From Thalassotalea sp. HSM 43 (GTDB lineage Bacteria > Pseudomonadota > Gammaproteobacteria > Enterobacterales > Alteromonadaceae), in assembly GCF_004752005.1 (NCBI RefSeq), contig NZ_CP038493.1:2256302-2320301 (forward strand): a DNA stretch of 64,000 bases, written 5' to 3'. Under the pieces are notes generated by a model. The model was given only the letters and a program-made list of their open reading frames with translations, was not told the DNA's origin and made no database searches. This document shows, in pieces, positions 18,969 to 30,025 of the stretch. Position 1 is the first letter of the stretch, and each line of letters opens with the position of its first letter. Made by a program: the position numbers and the translations under genes.

Positions 18969-20878
18969 TGACAATTAGTATCCTTCCTGCTCGCCTGGCG
19001 AACCAAATTGCCGCCGGCGAGGTTGTCGAGCGTCCGGCATCTGTTGTAAAAGAATTGGTTGAAAACGCCATTGATGCCGGAGCGACGAAAATTGTCATCG
19101 ATATTGAAAAAGGTGGCAGCAAGCGTATACGTATAACTGACAATGGTCATGGTATCGAAAAAGATGAACTGACCTTAGCCTTATCTCGTCATGCCACCAG
19201 TAAAATCAAATCATTGGATGATCTTGAAGCCATTGATAGTCTCGGTTTTCGCGGCGAAGCGTTAGCCAGTATAAGTTCCGTCTCACGTCTGACATTAACC
19301 TCAAAGCCGGCAGCGCAGCAAGCGGCATGGCAAGCGATCGCCGTAGGGCGTGATATGCAGGTCGATATTAAGCCTGCTGCGCACCCGGATGGTACCACCA
19401 TTGATGTCGAAGATTTGTTTTTCAATACACCGGCACGACGAAAGTTTTTGCGTACCGAGAAAACCGAATTTTCTCATATTGATGAAGTGATTAAACGCAT
19501 CGGTTTATCGCAGCTGCAATTAACTTTGATTCTCAATCACAATGGTAAAACCATACGCTCATATCGTTCTGCTCAAACCGATAAACAAATTGAAAAACGT
19601 ATTGCTGCGGTATGTTCTCAGGGGTTTATTGATAACGCTTTGCCTTTGCAATACCAACATTCGGGTATGCGTTTATGGGGGTGGGTAGGCTCGCCACGTT
19701 ATGCACGCAATCAAAATGATTTGAGCTACAGCTATGTTAATGGCCGTATGATGCGCGATAAATTGATAAATCACGCCATCCGTCAAGCATATGGTCATCG
19801 CTTAAGCAGTGATGTTTATCCGGCATTTGTACTGTATTTTGAATTGAATCACGGTGATGTTGACGTCAATGTCCATCCGGCGAAACACGAAGTTCGCTTT
19901 CATCAGGCGCGTTTGGTGCATGATTTTATTGCCGCAGCCGTTGAGCAAACATTACAAGATGACGCATCACTAGCTGTTGATACCGAAACCGGTGAGTTAC
20001 TTAGCGTTGATGTGGGAGCAACAAGCGATGCCCATGGCAATCGTGATTATGTGCAACCATTGCGCAATGACTCTAATGCCACATCTTTTCAATCGGCATC
20101 GACAACGCCGGCGTCAGCTTGTTCAGCGGCAGCAAGTGCTGGGCGAAACTATCGCGACAAGATCAGCGACCAAGCAGTAAGCAACTATCAAAAATTGATG
20201 TCGCCTGCCGAGCGAGTCGCTATTGCAGAAAGTGATTTTGACCACTGTGATGACTCAAATGCTAAGCCGACAACGAGTCCATCACCGGCTATGACGCCAG
20301 CGACTAGCCAACCACAGGTTGCCATAACCGCGGATAGTGATATTAAGTTGTTCAGCGTATTAGCCGACCACGTGTTATTACTAGAATGGCAGCAAAGTCT
20401 GTATTGTTGTAATTTCAAAGCACTGCGTCAGCAGGTGCTTCATCACCGCTTAACCAGCCAATATCCACAAGGCTTGGTATCGCAACCATTGTTATTGCCG
20501 GTTGCTGTTAAGTTGCAGCCAAGCCAAGTTAAATTTATTGCTAGCAACATTGCCAGCTTTGAATTTATTGGTGTGCATCTCAGTGTCAATGGCAGCAAAG
20601 TCGTCATTCGCCAATACCCAGCACAACTGCGTGAGCAAGACATTAGCGACAGTTTTATCGAGTTGCTGACGATTTTGCTGACCAAGCAAGAGCTTGCAGA
20701 TAACGATTGGATGGCGGCAATTGCCCAGTTAAAATGTAGCCAAAACTTCGACCTTAGCATGGCGGCACAATTGTTAGCCGATGTTAATCAAATACAAAAC
20801 TTTGATCTTTTTACCTACATGCGCTTGAATTCAAAGGCAGTAGACCTTACATCAGACATTCAGTCGTTATTGTCTTAA
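18968..20878 (+). CDS. mutL: DNA mismatch repair protein MutL
   Basis: 636 aa. The GHKL ATPase domain is complete: ELVENAIDAGAT, DNGHGIEKDEL and LGFRGEALASIS, then the VNVHPAKHEVRFH motif near residue 310. A Ser/Ala/Thr-rich linker covers about 345-455. The C-terminal dimerisation domain lacks the DQHAA-type endonuclease motif, as expected for bacteria that use MutH with Dam-directed strand choice; a dam gene is present at 53637. It overlaps the amidase stop by one base and is followed by miaA. Confidence 0.97.
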   Translation: MTISILPARLANQIAAGEVVERPASVVKELVENAIDAGATKIVIDIEKGGSKRIRITDNGHGIEKDELTLALSRHATSKIKSLDDLEAIDSLGFRGEALASISSVSRLTLTSKPAAQQAAWQAIAVGRDMQVDIKPAAHPDGTTIDVEDLFFNTPARRKFLRTEKTEFSHIDEVIKRIGLSQLQLTLILNHNGKTIRSYRSAQTDKQIEKRIAAVCSQGFIDNALPLQYQHSGMRLWGWVGSPRYARNQNDLSYSYVNGRMMRDKLINHAIRQAYGHRLSSDVYPAFVLYFELNHGDVDVNVHPAKHEVRFHQARLVHDFIAAAVEQTLQDDASLAVDTETGELLSVDVGATSDAHGNRDYVQPLRNDSNATSFQSASTTPASACSAAASAGRNYRDKISDQAVSNYQKLMSPAERVAIAESDFDHCDDSNAKPTTSPSPAMTPATSQPQVAITADSDIKLFSVLADHVLLLEWQQSLYCCNFKALRQQVLHHRLTSQYPQGLVSQPLLLPVAVKLQPSQVKFIASNIASFEFIGVHLSVNGSKVVIRQYPAQLREQDISDSFIELLTILLTKQELADNDWMAAIAQLKCSQNFDLSMAAQLLADVNQIQNFDLFTYMRLNSKAVDLTSDIQSLLS

Positions 20879-20902
20879 TTGTTTTAATTGCAGAGCAAGT
20901 TC

Positions 20903-21850
20903 ATGAGCCAACGTTTACCGGCGAGCGATAAACCGCCGATTATTTGTATTATGGGGCCAACCGCCTCAGGCAAGACCGATCTGGCTTTCAAGCTCAGTGA
21001 TGTATTGCCATGCGATATAATCAGTGTTGATTCTGCGTTAATTTATAAAGGCATGGATATTGGCAGTGCCAAGCCAACCCCTGACGAATTGCAACGCTAT
21101 CCGCATCGATTGGTCGATATCATCGACCCTGCACAGAGTTATTCTGCTGCCGATTTTTGTCGCGATGCGAAGCGTGAAATCGCTGAAATTCAAAGTAATG
21201 GTCGAATTCCGATATTAGTCGGCGGAACCATGATGTATTTTAAGAGTCTGTTAGAGGGCATTTCACCATTGCCAAAAGCTGACCCTGCAATACGAGCTGA
21301 TATTGAAGCGTTAGCACAGCAGCACGGTTGGCAACATGTACATCAGTTATTGGCAGATGTTGATTCGGTATCGGCTGAACGTATCCATCCAAATGATCCA
21401 CAACGACTAACACGTGCGTTAGAAGTATATCGTATTAGTGGTAAATCGCTGACCGAGTTAACCGCAATAAAGGGTGACACTCTCGAAGGTGATATTTATC
21501 AGTTTGCGATTTCTACGGACCAACGTAGCGAGTTGCATGAGCGCATTGAATTACGTTATCAAATAATGCTTGAACAAGGTTTTGAGCAGGAAGTGAAGCA
21601 ATTGATGACTCGTGATGATTTGCACCAAGATTTACCGTCGATACGATGTGTTGGTTATCGACAAATGTGGCAGCACCTAAATGGTGAATGCGACTATGAT
21701 GAAATGGTGTTTCGCGGTGTCTGCGCAACACGACAATTAGCCAAGCGACAGTTAACATGGCTGCGCAGTTGGCAAAACCTTAACTGGTTGACAACTAATG
21801 ATCCTGACAACCTTAAAAAAGTCATGGATATCATAGGGTTTAAGGCTTAG
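20903..21850 (+). CDS. miaA: tRNA dimethylallyltransferase MiaA
   Basis: 315 aa from ATG 20903; a TTG at 20888 in the same frame would add five residues, and neither has a strong ribosome site. MiaA transfers a dimethylallyl group to A37 of tRNAs reading UNN codons. Motifs: [11 protein letters not shown] (P-loop), [33 protein letters not shown], and the C-terminal [14 protein letters not shown] region. It precedes hfq, as in most gammaproteobacteria. Confidence 0.97.
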   Translation: MSQRLPASDKPPIICIMGPTASGKTDLAFKLSDVLPCDIISVDSALIYKGMDIGSAKPTPDELQRYPHRLVDIIDPAQSYSAADFCRDAKREIAEIQSNGRIPILVGGTMMYFKSLLEGISPLPKADPAIRADIEALAQQHGWQHVHQLLADVDSVSAERIHPNDPQRLTRALEVYRISGKSLTELTAIKGDTLEGDIYQFAISTDQRSELHERIELRYQIMLEQGFEQEVKQLMTRDDLHQDLPSIRCVGYRQMWQHLNGECDYDEMVFRGVCATRQLAKRQLTWLRSWQNLNWLTTNDPDNLKKVMDIIGFKA

Positions 21851-21880
21851 TTAAAAAACTTTTACGACTTAGCTTATTGA

Positions 21881-21909
21881 TTAGCAAAGTTAAAATCTTC
21901 GTGTATACT
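21881..21909 (+). promoter_or_regulatory. Candidate sigma-70 promoter for hfq
   Basis: TTAGCA (21881-21886) and TATACT (21904-21909) are separated by 17 bases in the miaA-hfq gap, about 120 bases upstream of the hfq start. The -10 matches the consensus at five of six positions and the -35 at four. The implied leader is about 115 nt, which leaves room for Hfq autoregulation as known in E. coli. Confidence 0.5.
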
Positions 21910-22019
21910 TAAATGGCTCGGTGTATTTATGACTTACCCGTGAACCATGGAGAGTCATCTAGTTTGATGATTTCGTTGAATATTTAAGTGTAAGTTAATT
22001 GGATTAACAATAACAATAA

Positions 22020-22274
<255 letters not shown>

Positions 22275-22303
22275 TTAAATGAAAATGAATTGGAGTTGCT
22301 CAT

Positions 22304-23590
22304 TTGTTTGATAGACATCAAGCAGGTGAGCAAGCAGTACTTGTTCACATAGACTTTCCCCAAGAAAACGCTCGCGAAGATTTATCAGAATTTGAAATGT
22401 TGGTGTCCTCAGCGGGCGTCAACTCTTTAACCGTTGTCAGCGGTAAACGCGATAAACCTCATCCTAAATTTTTTGTCGGTTCAGGCAAAGCTGAAGAGAT
22501 CCGTGACGCTGTACAAATGTATAATGCCGATGTGATACTGTTCAATCATGCTTTGTCACCTTCGCAAGAGAAAAATATTGAAGCTTTATGTGAGTGTCGA
22601 GTCATTGACAGAACCACGTTGATTCTTGATATATTTGCGCAACGAGCGCGGACTCATGAAGGTAAGTTGCAAGTTGAATTAGCGCAATTGCGACATATCA
22701 GCTCGCGCTTGATTCGAGGTTGGACTCACCTTGAGCGGCAAAAAGGTGGTATTGGTTTACGCGGTCCTGGTGAAACACAGCTGGAAACGGATCGACGTTT
22801 ACTGCGCGAACGTATGCAAACCATACGTGGTCGTTTAGAAAAGGTCGAAAAGCAACGCCAGCAAGGGCGTCGAGCGCGTGAACGAGCAGAAATACCAACG
22901 GTATCACTGGTAGGTTATACCAATGCCGGTAAGTCAACCTTGTTTAATCGCATCACTAATGCAGACGTTTACGCAGCGGATCAATTGTTCGCTACCCTTG
23001 ATCCAACCTTGCGTCGACTCCATATAGAAGATGTAGGGCGGATAATTCTCGCAGACACTGTGGGCTTTATTCGTCACTTACCGCATGATTTGGTTGCAGC
23101 CTTTAAAGCGACGTTAACGGAAACAAGAGAAGCGCATCTACAGTTGCATGTCATTGATATTGCCGACGATCGTCGCGCAGACAATATTGCTCAGGTTGAG
23201 CAAGTGCTGCAAGATATAGAAGCCGATGACATTCCACAGTTGTTAATTTGTAACAAAATTGACAAGTTTGATGATGTTGCGCCGCGTATTGACCGAGACG
23301 AACAAGGTAAACCGATTCGTGTTTGGTTGTCAGCACAAGCTAACTTGGGACTAGAGTTACTGTCCCAAGCATTAACTGAAGTACTGGCAACTGATATTGT
23401 TGAATATCGCCTTAAAATACCGCCTACAGCGGGTAAATGGCGTGGTACCTTATATGAGTTAAATTGCATCAAGGACGAACAGTATGACGAACAAGGTAAC
23501 TGTTTATTAGATGTAACATTGCCTTTACGGGAATGGAATAAATTGTTGAAAGCTGGAAAAACCGAACTGGAAACCTTTATCCAGCACTAA
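22304..23590 (+). CDS. hflX: Ribosome-associated GTPase HflX (TTG start)
   Basis: 428 aa. A GTPase that splits stalled 70S ribosomes, notably in heat stress. The N-terminal HflX domain (FVGSGKAEEIRD, LFNHALSPSQEKN, RVIDRTTLILDIFAQRA), the glycine-rich signature GGIGLRGPGETQLETDRR and the G domain (GYTNAGKSTLFN, DTVGFIRHLP, NKID) are all present. The start is TTG 22304 with GGAG at 22292-22295; homology begins right there (LFDRHQAGEQAVLVHI), so a later start is unlikely. Confidence 0.97.
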   Translation: MFDRHQAGEQAVLVHIDFPQENAREDLSEFEMLVSSAGVNSLTVVSGKRDKPHPKFFVGSGKAEEIRDAVQMYNADVILFNHALSPSQEKNIEALCECRVIDRTTLILDIFAQRARTHEGKLQVELAQLRHISSRLIRGWTHLERQKGGIGLRGPGETQLETDRRLLRERMQTIRGRLEKVEKQRQQGRRARERAEIPTVSLVGYTNAGKSTLFNRITNADVYAADQLFATLDPTLRRLHIEDVGRIILADTVGFIRHLPHDLVAAFKATLTETREAHLQLHVIDIADDRRADNIAQVEQVLQDIEADDIPQLLICNKIDKFDDVAPRIDRDEQGKPIRVWLSAQANLGLELLSQALTEVLATDIVEYRLKIPPTAGKWRGTLYELNCIKDEQYDEQGNCLLDVTLPLREWNKLLKAGKTELETFIQH

Positions 23591-23681
23591 GCTACTGATA
23601 AGATTAAAACTTACTATACTTGATTATAGGCAGGCGAAAGTCTGACTAGAGAATAACAATTGGGTAATTACGGAGACCATA

Positions 23682-24842
23682 ATGGCGTGGAATGAACCGG
23701 GGAAAAATGATAATGATCCCTGGAAAAATAAAGGTGGGCGCGATCAGGGGCCACCAGACCTAGATGAATTATTAAAAGACCTAGGCAATAAATTTGGTGG
23801 AATGTTTGGTGGTAAAAAACCTGGCAAGCCTGGCGGTGGCAGCAGTTTCTCTGGTTTTGGCGCCAGTTTGGTGGTCATCATTGCATTGGTTGTTTGGGCT
23901 TTTAGTGGTTTTTATACCATTAAAGAAGCTCAAAAGGGCGTTGTATTGCAATTTGGTGAATACAATACTCTCGTGGATCCAGGTATTCACTGGCAACCGA
24001 CATTTATTCAAAAAGTTATCCCAGTTGATGTGCAAACAACACGTAATATCGCAGCGAAAGGCTTTATGTTAACCGAAGATGAAAATCTGGTCAGCGTAGA
24101 GATGCAAGTGCAATATCGTATTATTGACGCGCGTAATTACCTATTTAATGTTACCAATGCTGACAACAGTCTTGAACATGCGTTTGACAGTGCCATCCGT
24201 TATGTAATCGGTCATTCTAAAATGGACGAAGTACTAACATCTGGACGTGAACAAGTACGTCAATCGGTATGGGCTGAGCTTGAGAAAATCATTGAACCGT
24301 ATAATTTAGGTATTTTGATTTCCGACGTTAACTTCAAGAATTCTCGTCCGCCAGAGCAAGTTAAAGATGCATTTGATGATGCTATCGCGGCTCGAGAAGA
24401 TGAAGAGCGTTTCATTTTGGAAGCTGAAGCATATGCTTTATCAGAAGAGCCAAAAGCACGTGGTGAAGCCAAACGCATTGAGCAACAAGCACTAGGTTAC
24501 AGCGAGCAGGTTGTTCTTGAAGCACAGGGTAATGTTGCTAAGTTTAATAAATTGTTGCCGGAATATCAGGCTGCGCCTGAAGTAACACGTCAGCGTTTAT
24601 ACCTTGCGACTATGGAAAAAGTCTATTCAAACACCTCGAAAGTTATGGTTGATGTTGAAGGTGGTAATAACATGATGTATTTGCCGCTAGATAAAATTAT
24701 GCAGCAACAATCATCAAACTTACCACAAACCTTTAAACGTGAAGTTGCGCCGTTAATTCAACGCAACCCAACGCAAGGTCAAAACTCAAGCGTTAATTCA
24801 AGTTCATCGCGAAACGATCGCTTTAACCGAGGAGGAAACTAA
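23682..24842 (+). CDS. hflK: FtsH protease modulator HflK
   Basis: 386 aa. An SPFH/band 7 protein that forms with HflC a large periplasmic cage around FtsH. Cytoplasmic Gly/Lys-rich N-terminus (residues 1-60), one transmembrane helix (VVIIALVVWAFSGFYTI), the SPFH domain starting at KEAQKGVVLQFGEY, then a long helical region with AREDEERFILEAEAYA, and a Ser/Asn-rich tail. It is followed by hflC after 2 bases, and a GAGGAAACTAATC ribosome site for hflC lies across the end of this gene. Confidence 0.97.
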   Translation: MAWNEPGKNDNDPWKNKGGRDQGPPDLDELLKDLGNKFGGMFGGKKPGKPGGGSSFSGFGASLVVIIALVVWAFSGFYTIKEAQKGVVLQFGEYNTLVDPGIHWQPTFIQKVIPVDVQTTRNIAAKGFMLTEDENLVSVEMQVQYRIIDARNYLFNVTNADNSLEHAFDSAIRYVIGHSKMDEVLTSGREQVRQSVWAELEKIIEPYNLGILISDVNFKNSRPPEQVKDAFDDAIAAREDEERFILEAEAYALSEEPKARGEAKRIEQQALGYSEQVVLEAQGNVAKFNKLLPEYQAAPEVTRQRLYLATMEKVYSNTSKVMVDVEGGNNMMYLPLDKIMQQQSSNLPQTFKREVAPLIQRNPTQGQNSSVNSSSSRNDRFNRGGN

Positions 24843-24844
24843 TC

Positions 24845-25729
24845 ATGAAAAATTTCTCTTTAATCGTATTGGTTATTCTCGGTTTATTGACCGTATCATC
24901 GGTATTCGTCGTTAATGAAATGGAACGCGGTATTGTCTTTCAATTTTCAAAGATCAAACGTGATAGTAGTGGTGAAGTAAAAATTTACGAACCAGGCTTA
25001 CACTTTAAGATCCCGTTGATTGAACGTGTTAATAAACTTGATGCCCGTATCCAAACATTGGATGACCGTGCTGACCGTTTTGTTACTGCTGAGAAAAAAG
25101 ACGTATTGGTAGACAGCTACGTGAAATGGCGTATTGTTGATTTCCCAACGTTTTACGTTCGTACCAGTGGTGGTGATCTTGCCAATGCTGAAGCACTATT
25201 AAAGCAAAAAGTGAATAACGGCCTACGTACTGAGTTTGGTGCTCGTACCATTAAACAGATCGTATCCGGTGACCGTGACTCGCTGATGGAAGAAGCCATG
25301 CTAAGTGCTGAGTCGAGTAAAGCTGAACTTGGTATCGAGGTTATCGATGTACGTGTTAAACGAATCAACTTACCGGATGAGGTAAGTGAGTCTATTTATC
25401 AACGTATGCGTGCTGACCGTATTGCGGTAGCAAAAGAACATCGCTCGAAAGGTCGTGAGAAAGCGGCGGTTATTGAAGCTGAAATCAATAAGAAGATTGC
25501 CGTTCTATTGGCGACTGCCCATAAAACCTCTTTTGAAGTACGTGGTTCCGGCGACGCATTGGCTGCTAAAGTCTACGCTGATTCATTTAATCAAGACCCA
25601 GAATTTTACAACTTTGTTCGTAGTCTTGAAGCGTATGAAAAGAGTTTCAGTAATAAAGGAGATATCATGATCGTCAAACCAGACAGTGATTTCTTCCATT
25701 ACTTGAAAGACAATAAAGCAAATAGATAA
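24845..25729 (+). CDS. hflC: FtsH protease modulator HflC
   Basis: 294 aa, the partner of HflK. It has an N-terminal signal-anchor helix (LIVLVILGLLTVSSVFVV), the SPFH domain (MERGIVFQFSKI, YEPGLHFKIPLIERV), and a helical C-terminal part with the conserved MRADRIAVAKEHRSKGREKA segment. The gene is followed by a strong terminator, so hflX-hflK-hflC appear to end there. Confidence 0.97.
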   Translation: MKNFSLIVLVILGLLTVSSVFVVNEMERGIVFQFSKIKRDSSGEVKIYEPGLHFKIPLIERVNKLDARIQTLDDRADRFVTAEKKDVLVDSYVKWRIVDFPTFYVRTSGGDLANAEALLKQKVNNGLRTEFGARTIKQIVSGDRDSLMEEAMLSAESSKAELGIEVIDVRVKRINLPDEVSESIYQRMRADRIAVAKEHRSKGREKAAVIEAEINKKIAVLLATAHKTSFEVRGSGDALAAKVYADSFNQDPEFYNFVRSLEAYEKSFSNKGDIMIVKPDSDFFHYLKDNKANR

Positions 25730-25734
25730 ATCCC

Positions 25735-25760
25735 AAAGCCCACTTCAATGTGGGCTTTTT
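25735..25760 (+). terminator. Rho-independent terminator after hflC
   Basis: Nine-base-pair stem (AAAGCCCAC at 25735-25743 with GTGGGCTTT at 25750-25758), a six-base loop, and a T-tract overlapping the 3' arm, 6 bases after the hflC stop. Confidence 0.9.
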
Positions 25761-25819
25761 ATTTGTGCCTCGTTACGTTAGCCTATTCACTATATTAATA
25801 AAAATATCGATGAAAGCTC

Positions 25820-26008
25820 ATGACTATTGAAATTGTGCTTATTGCCTTTGCCTTGATGCTGATGTTTGAAGGTTTAGGACCTTTGCTATTCCCTAACCGT
25901 TGGCGCAATTTTATGATGCAATTGGCTAAGGAAAAACCAACCACAATACGGCAAATTGGTTTGGTCTTAGTGACCATTGGCGCGGTATTGTTTATGGCCA
26001 ATTATTAA
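25820..26008 (+). CDS. DUF2065 small inner-membrane protein
   Basis: 62 aa with two hydrophobic helices (IVLIAFALMLMFEGLGPLLF and IGLVLVTIGAVLFMANY) linked by a basic loop (PNRWRNFMMQLAKEKPTTIRQ). This is the DUF2065 (YjeT) pattern, regularly found between hflC and purA in gammaproteobacteria, as here. Function unknown. It lies after the hflC terminator and so probably has its own promoter. Confidence 0.88.
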   Translation: MTIEIVLIAFALMLMFEGLGPLLFPNRWRNFMMQLAKEKPTTIRQIGLVLVTIGAVLFMANY

Positions 26009-26140
26009 CAATTTTTAGAATACTCACCGCGATAACTCTAAGTTCTTACATTTGTTAACCCCACCGTTAACAATTTAACTACAAAAAAGTTCATAAAACA
26101 GATGATCTAGACCCGCGTATTTGCTAAGATCCCCGCCTAA

Positions 26141-27466
<1,326 letters not shown>

Positions 27467-27481
27467 TCATTTCGTTATAAG

Positions 27482-27508
27482 AAAAAGCCGGCTTATGCCG
27501 GCTTTTTT
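27482..27508. terminator. Bidirectional rho-independent terminator after purA
   Basis: Eleven-base arms (AAAAAGCCGGC at 27482-27492 with GCCGGCTTTTT at 27497-27507) and a TTAT loop. It lies between convergent purA and the DUF457 gene and has A/T tracts on both sides. Confidence 0.92.
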
Positions 27509-27522
27509 GTTTGCCTAGTTTG

Positions 27523-28728
27523 TTAATTAACGAGCTGTGTTTCATCACTTAGATATCGTTTTCGGTATAGCTGCCAATCATTTTTCGTGGCAGATTCTCG
27601 ACATACACCATAGCGAAATGACGGTAAAAAATATGGCCAGTGATAGCGTAAATCGCTAAACCAAAAACACTCTTTCTGCTTGCTTCGGCTGTGCTGCAAA
27701 AATACCGGGTACACCGCAAAGTCCCGAAAGCCCTGCATTAGGGGATGCCGCCAGGCATTAACAATATTGACATCATCACTGCTCGCTGGGTGATAAGTGT
27801 GTTGCCATTGCACGCGGTTTGCATCGACGCTTTTTTTGCTGTTGATATCGTTATAACGGTCAAGGTAACCCGGCTTGTCTAGGCTTGAGCTAAGTTGTCT
27901 TGCTACTTTGTCATTAGCCAGACGAATATAGCGGTATTGCAAATCATTATCCTGCTGCGTTATTGCCAACCACAGTAAAGGTGAAAACGGTTGTGGTAAC
28001 AACATCGTGCTATTGCTCACCCTGCTATGACTAATCGTGCTGCCACTGGCTAACTGTGAAGGTTGCTTGCTTAGTAATGTGAGTGTGTATTGCTTGATGC
28101 CGGCAACCAGCAATAAATAACTTAGTGGCACAGCCCAAATCGCTTGTCTTGCCATATTAATTGCCATCTTATTTTTGGCCATATTAAGGGCCGATGTTTT
28201 ATTAGCTGTTGTTGCGTGTTCTAGAGTGGTGTTGCTATTGCGCCAATCATAGCAACTATAAATAAGCAGACCGAGCAAACAACTGCCAGTGAAATAGCCA
28301 TCGATAACAAACAATAGTGCAAAGCTGACTTTATAGCTGCTTAGCGGTGCAAACCACTGCGTACCATATACCGTCAACGCATCCAGCAGCAGATGTGACA
28401 TGATGGCAGTCAACAGCAATGTGTAGAGCCATTTTCGGTTGATACGAACGTGTGCAAATAGGTACCGTTTGCAAAGTAATAATAGACCCATAAATAGATA
28501 GGCCCATAGTGGTGCAAGCACAATAGAATGACTCTCTGCTCTATGCCAATAGGCGAGGAATTCTAAAGGATGAAGCCAAAATGATAGATAATCCAGATCT
28601 GGCAATAACGCTGCTACCGCACCGATTGCGCTGCATTGCCATGAGGCAAGTCGATTATCATCTTGTTTGTGCTTAAACCATTGGCCAACACCAGCGCCAA
28701 CGATTGCATGGGTGAATGCATCCATCAA
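27523..28728 (-). CDS. DUF457 / YdjM-type membrane-bound metal-dependent hydrolase-like protein
   Basis: 401 aa. The N-terminus MMDAFTHAIVGAGVGQW, the ALLPDLDYL motif and HRAESHSIVLAPLWA supply the conserved His/Asp residues of the DUF457/YdjM family, annotated as membrane-bound metal-dependent hydrolases with no proven substrate. At least four hydrophobic helices are visible in the first 250 residues; the C-terminal part (about 270-401) is soluble. Its start lies 8 bases after the stop of the TetR gene, so the two form an operon, which may mean the regulator controls this protein. Confidence 0.82.
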   Translation of the reverse strand: MMDAFTHAIVGAGVGQWFKHKQDDNRLASWQCSAIGAVAALLPDLDYLSFWLHPLEFLAYWHRAESHSIVLAPLWAYLFMGLLLLCKRYLFAHVRINRKWLYTLLLTAIMSHLLLDALTVYGTQWFAPLSSYKVSFALLFVIDGYFTGSCLLGLLIYSCYDWRNSNTTLEHATTANKTSALNMAKNKMAINMARQAIWAVPLSYLLLVAGIKQYTLTLLSKQPSQLASGSTISHSRVSNSTMLLPQPFSPLLWLAITQQDNDLQYRYIRLANDKVARQLSSSLDKPGYLDRYNDINSKKSVDANRVQWQHTYHPASSDDVNIVNAWRHPLMQGFRDFAVYPVFLQHSRSKQKECFWFSDLRYHWPYFLPSFRYGVCRESATKNDWQLYRKRYLSDETQLVN

Positions 28729-28736
28729 CGAATCAG

Positions 28737-29321
28737 CTATATCTGTCGAGTGTCGGCATCAACAATTCTGGCCAACATCTTTGCTAAGCGATGCCTCGTG
28801 CGCTCGTGTCCAGGGCTTTTGTCATGGATAAAATGGGCAAAACTGAGCAAGTAACTCGCGGTAACGCTAATTTCAATACATATTCGTTTAAGCCCTTGTT
28901 GGCGAATGTTGGCAATATCGATAAACCATTGCACCGTGCGGCTTACTCTAGTGACGCCGTGTGCTTGTAAATGGATGTGCCCAGGTTCAAATTTGTAGGC
29001 CATGATCGCTTTTAACACCGCCTTGTTGTTAGGTAAGGCTTCAAACCAGGTGATAATGGCGGTTAATAATCGCTGCTGTGAGTTTTGCTGTTGAAAGGTG
29101 GGGTTGTCATTTAGCGCCAGCATTGCATCGTCGGCACGATCGAAAATGGCTTCGGCAATAGCGTCTTTACTGCGGAACAAAGGTTTTATCTGCACCAGCG
29201 GCAGCTTTATCTCGTTACTGATATCATGCATTGCAACAGCGTGCCATGAACGTTTGCTCGCTAATTGCAATGCAGTATCTATGATCTGTTGTCGCCGCTC
29301 CATTTCGTTAGGCATCGACAT
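28737..29321 (-). CDS. TetR-family transcriptional regulator
   Basis: 194 aa. The N-terminal TetR helix-turn-helix is recognisable: RRQQIIDTALQLASKRSWHAVAMHDISNEI across two helices, then LPLVQIKPLFRSKDAIAEAIF where the usual VSKGTLYHHFKSKEEL would be. The rest is a helical ligand-binding/dimerisation domain without an assignable ligand. The recognition helix is unusual (LPLVQIKPLFRSK, no Tyr-Tyr/His-Phe), so the operator may also be non-standard. It sits just upstream of the DUF457 membrane protein on the same strand. Confidence 0.78.
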   Translation of the reverse strand: MSMPNEMERRQQIIDTALQLASKRSWHAVAMHDISNEIKLPLVQIKPLFRSKDAIAEAIFDRADDAMLALNDNPTFQQQNSQQRLLTAIITWFEALPNNKAVLKAIMAYKFEPGHIHLQAHGVTRVSRTVQWFIDIANIRQQGLKRICIEISVTASYLLSFAHFIHDKSPGHERTRHRLAKMLARIVDADTRQI

Positions 29322-29410
29322 TTACGCTCGATTGACACATTTGCCATTAAGTATAGAAAACAGCAACTCATTGAGCGAAACATTAACGACACGGCAAACC
29401 TTAGTTGTGT

Positions 29411-30025
29411 TTACTTATCACTGTAACCCCAAGGTGCACTAGGTGGTGTTACCGGCTTGTTTAAGTCAAAATCGACGCGAAACTCACGGCCATGACGAAT
29501 CAAACGATACGAAAAGCTTTCTGGGTAGATAAACATTTGCCAAATATTGTCGTTCGATTGTGGGATCCCTTGGGCAACAAACATTTCTTTTGAGTATTGG
29601 TCCGCAGGGAAAGACTGCACTTGCGGCCAACCTGCATCTTGGCTGTGACCACCATACATAGTCAACGCGTCATTGCTGCCATCTTTGTGTCGATGATCAT
29701 GCTTTAATGACAACCCTGAGCCGGTTTTGGTGACAAGCCAAGTACGTGATGAGTCATCGCCAACATGAAATGGAATTTGCAGCTGACTATCGCTGCATTT
29801 GCGCACGTGCATGATCAGCGGTTTATTGGCAAATGCATCACTGTCGCTGTTATCGACAGTAACTTTTCCGGCAAATGCTTTACCACAGTGCTGTTTTATC
29901 GCATCAAAAAATGCATCTTGGCTAGTAATCGATACCAAAGGCGCTTCGGCTATGTTTTCTGTCGCCATCGTTGAGCTGGTAATTAACGTCAATAGGCAGG
30001 CAATGCTGATGGTAGATTTGTTCAT
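29411..30025 (-). CDS. Uncharacterised exported protein
   Basis: 204 aa from the ATG at 30025-30023. The frame runs on to 30124, but only this start gives a clean signal peptide (MNKSTISIACLLTLITSSTMA). The mature protein has two cysteines (QHCGK and RKCSD), which could form a disulfide, and His/Asp-rich stretches (LKHDHRHKDGSND) that could bind metal; these roles are inference. The conserved-looking core ADQYSKEMFVAQGIPQSNDN resembles small hypothetical periplasmic proteins of marine gammaproteobacteria, but I cannot name a family. It is monocistronic, between the TetR and malic enzyme genes. Confidence 0.7.
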   Translation of the reverse strand: MNKSTISIACLLTLITSSTMATENIAEAPLVSITSQDAFFDAIKQHCGKAFAGKVTVDNSDSDAFANKPLIMHVRKCSDSQLQIPFHVGDDSSRTWLVTKTGSGLSLKHDHRHKDGSNDALTMYGGHSQDAGWPQVQSFPADQYSKEMFVAQGIPQSNDNIWQMFIYPESFSYRLIRHGREFRVDFDLNKPVTPPSAPWGYSDK

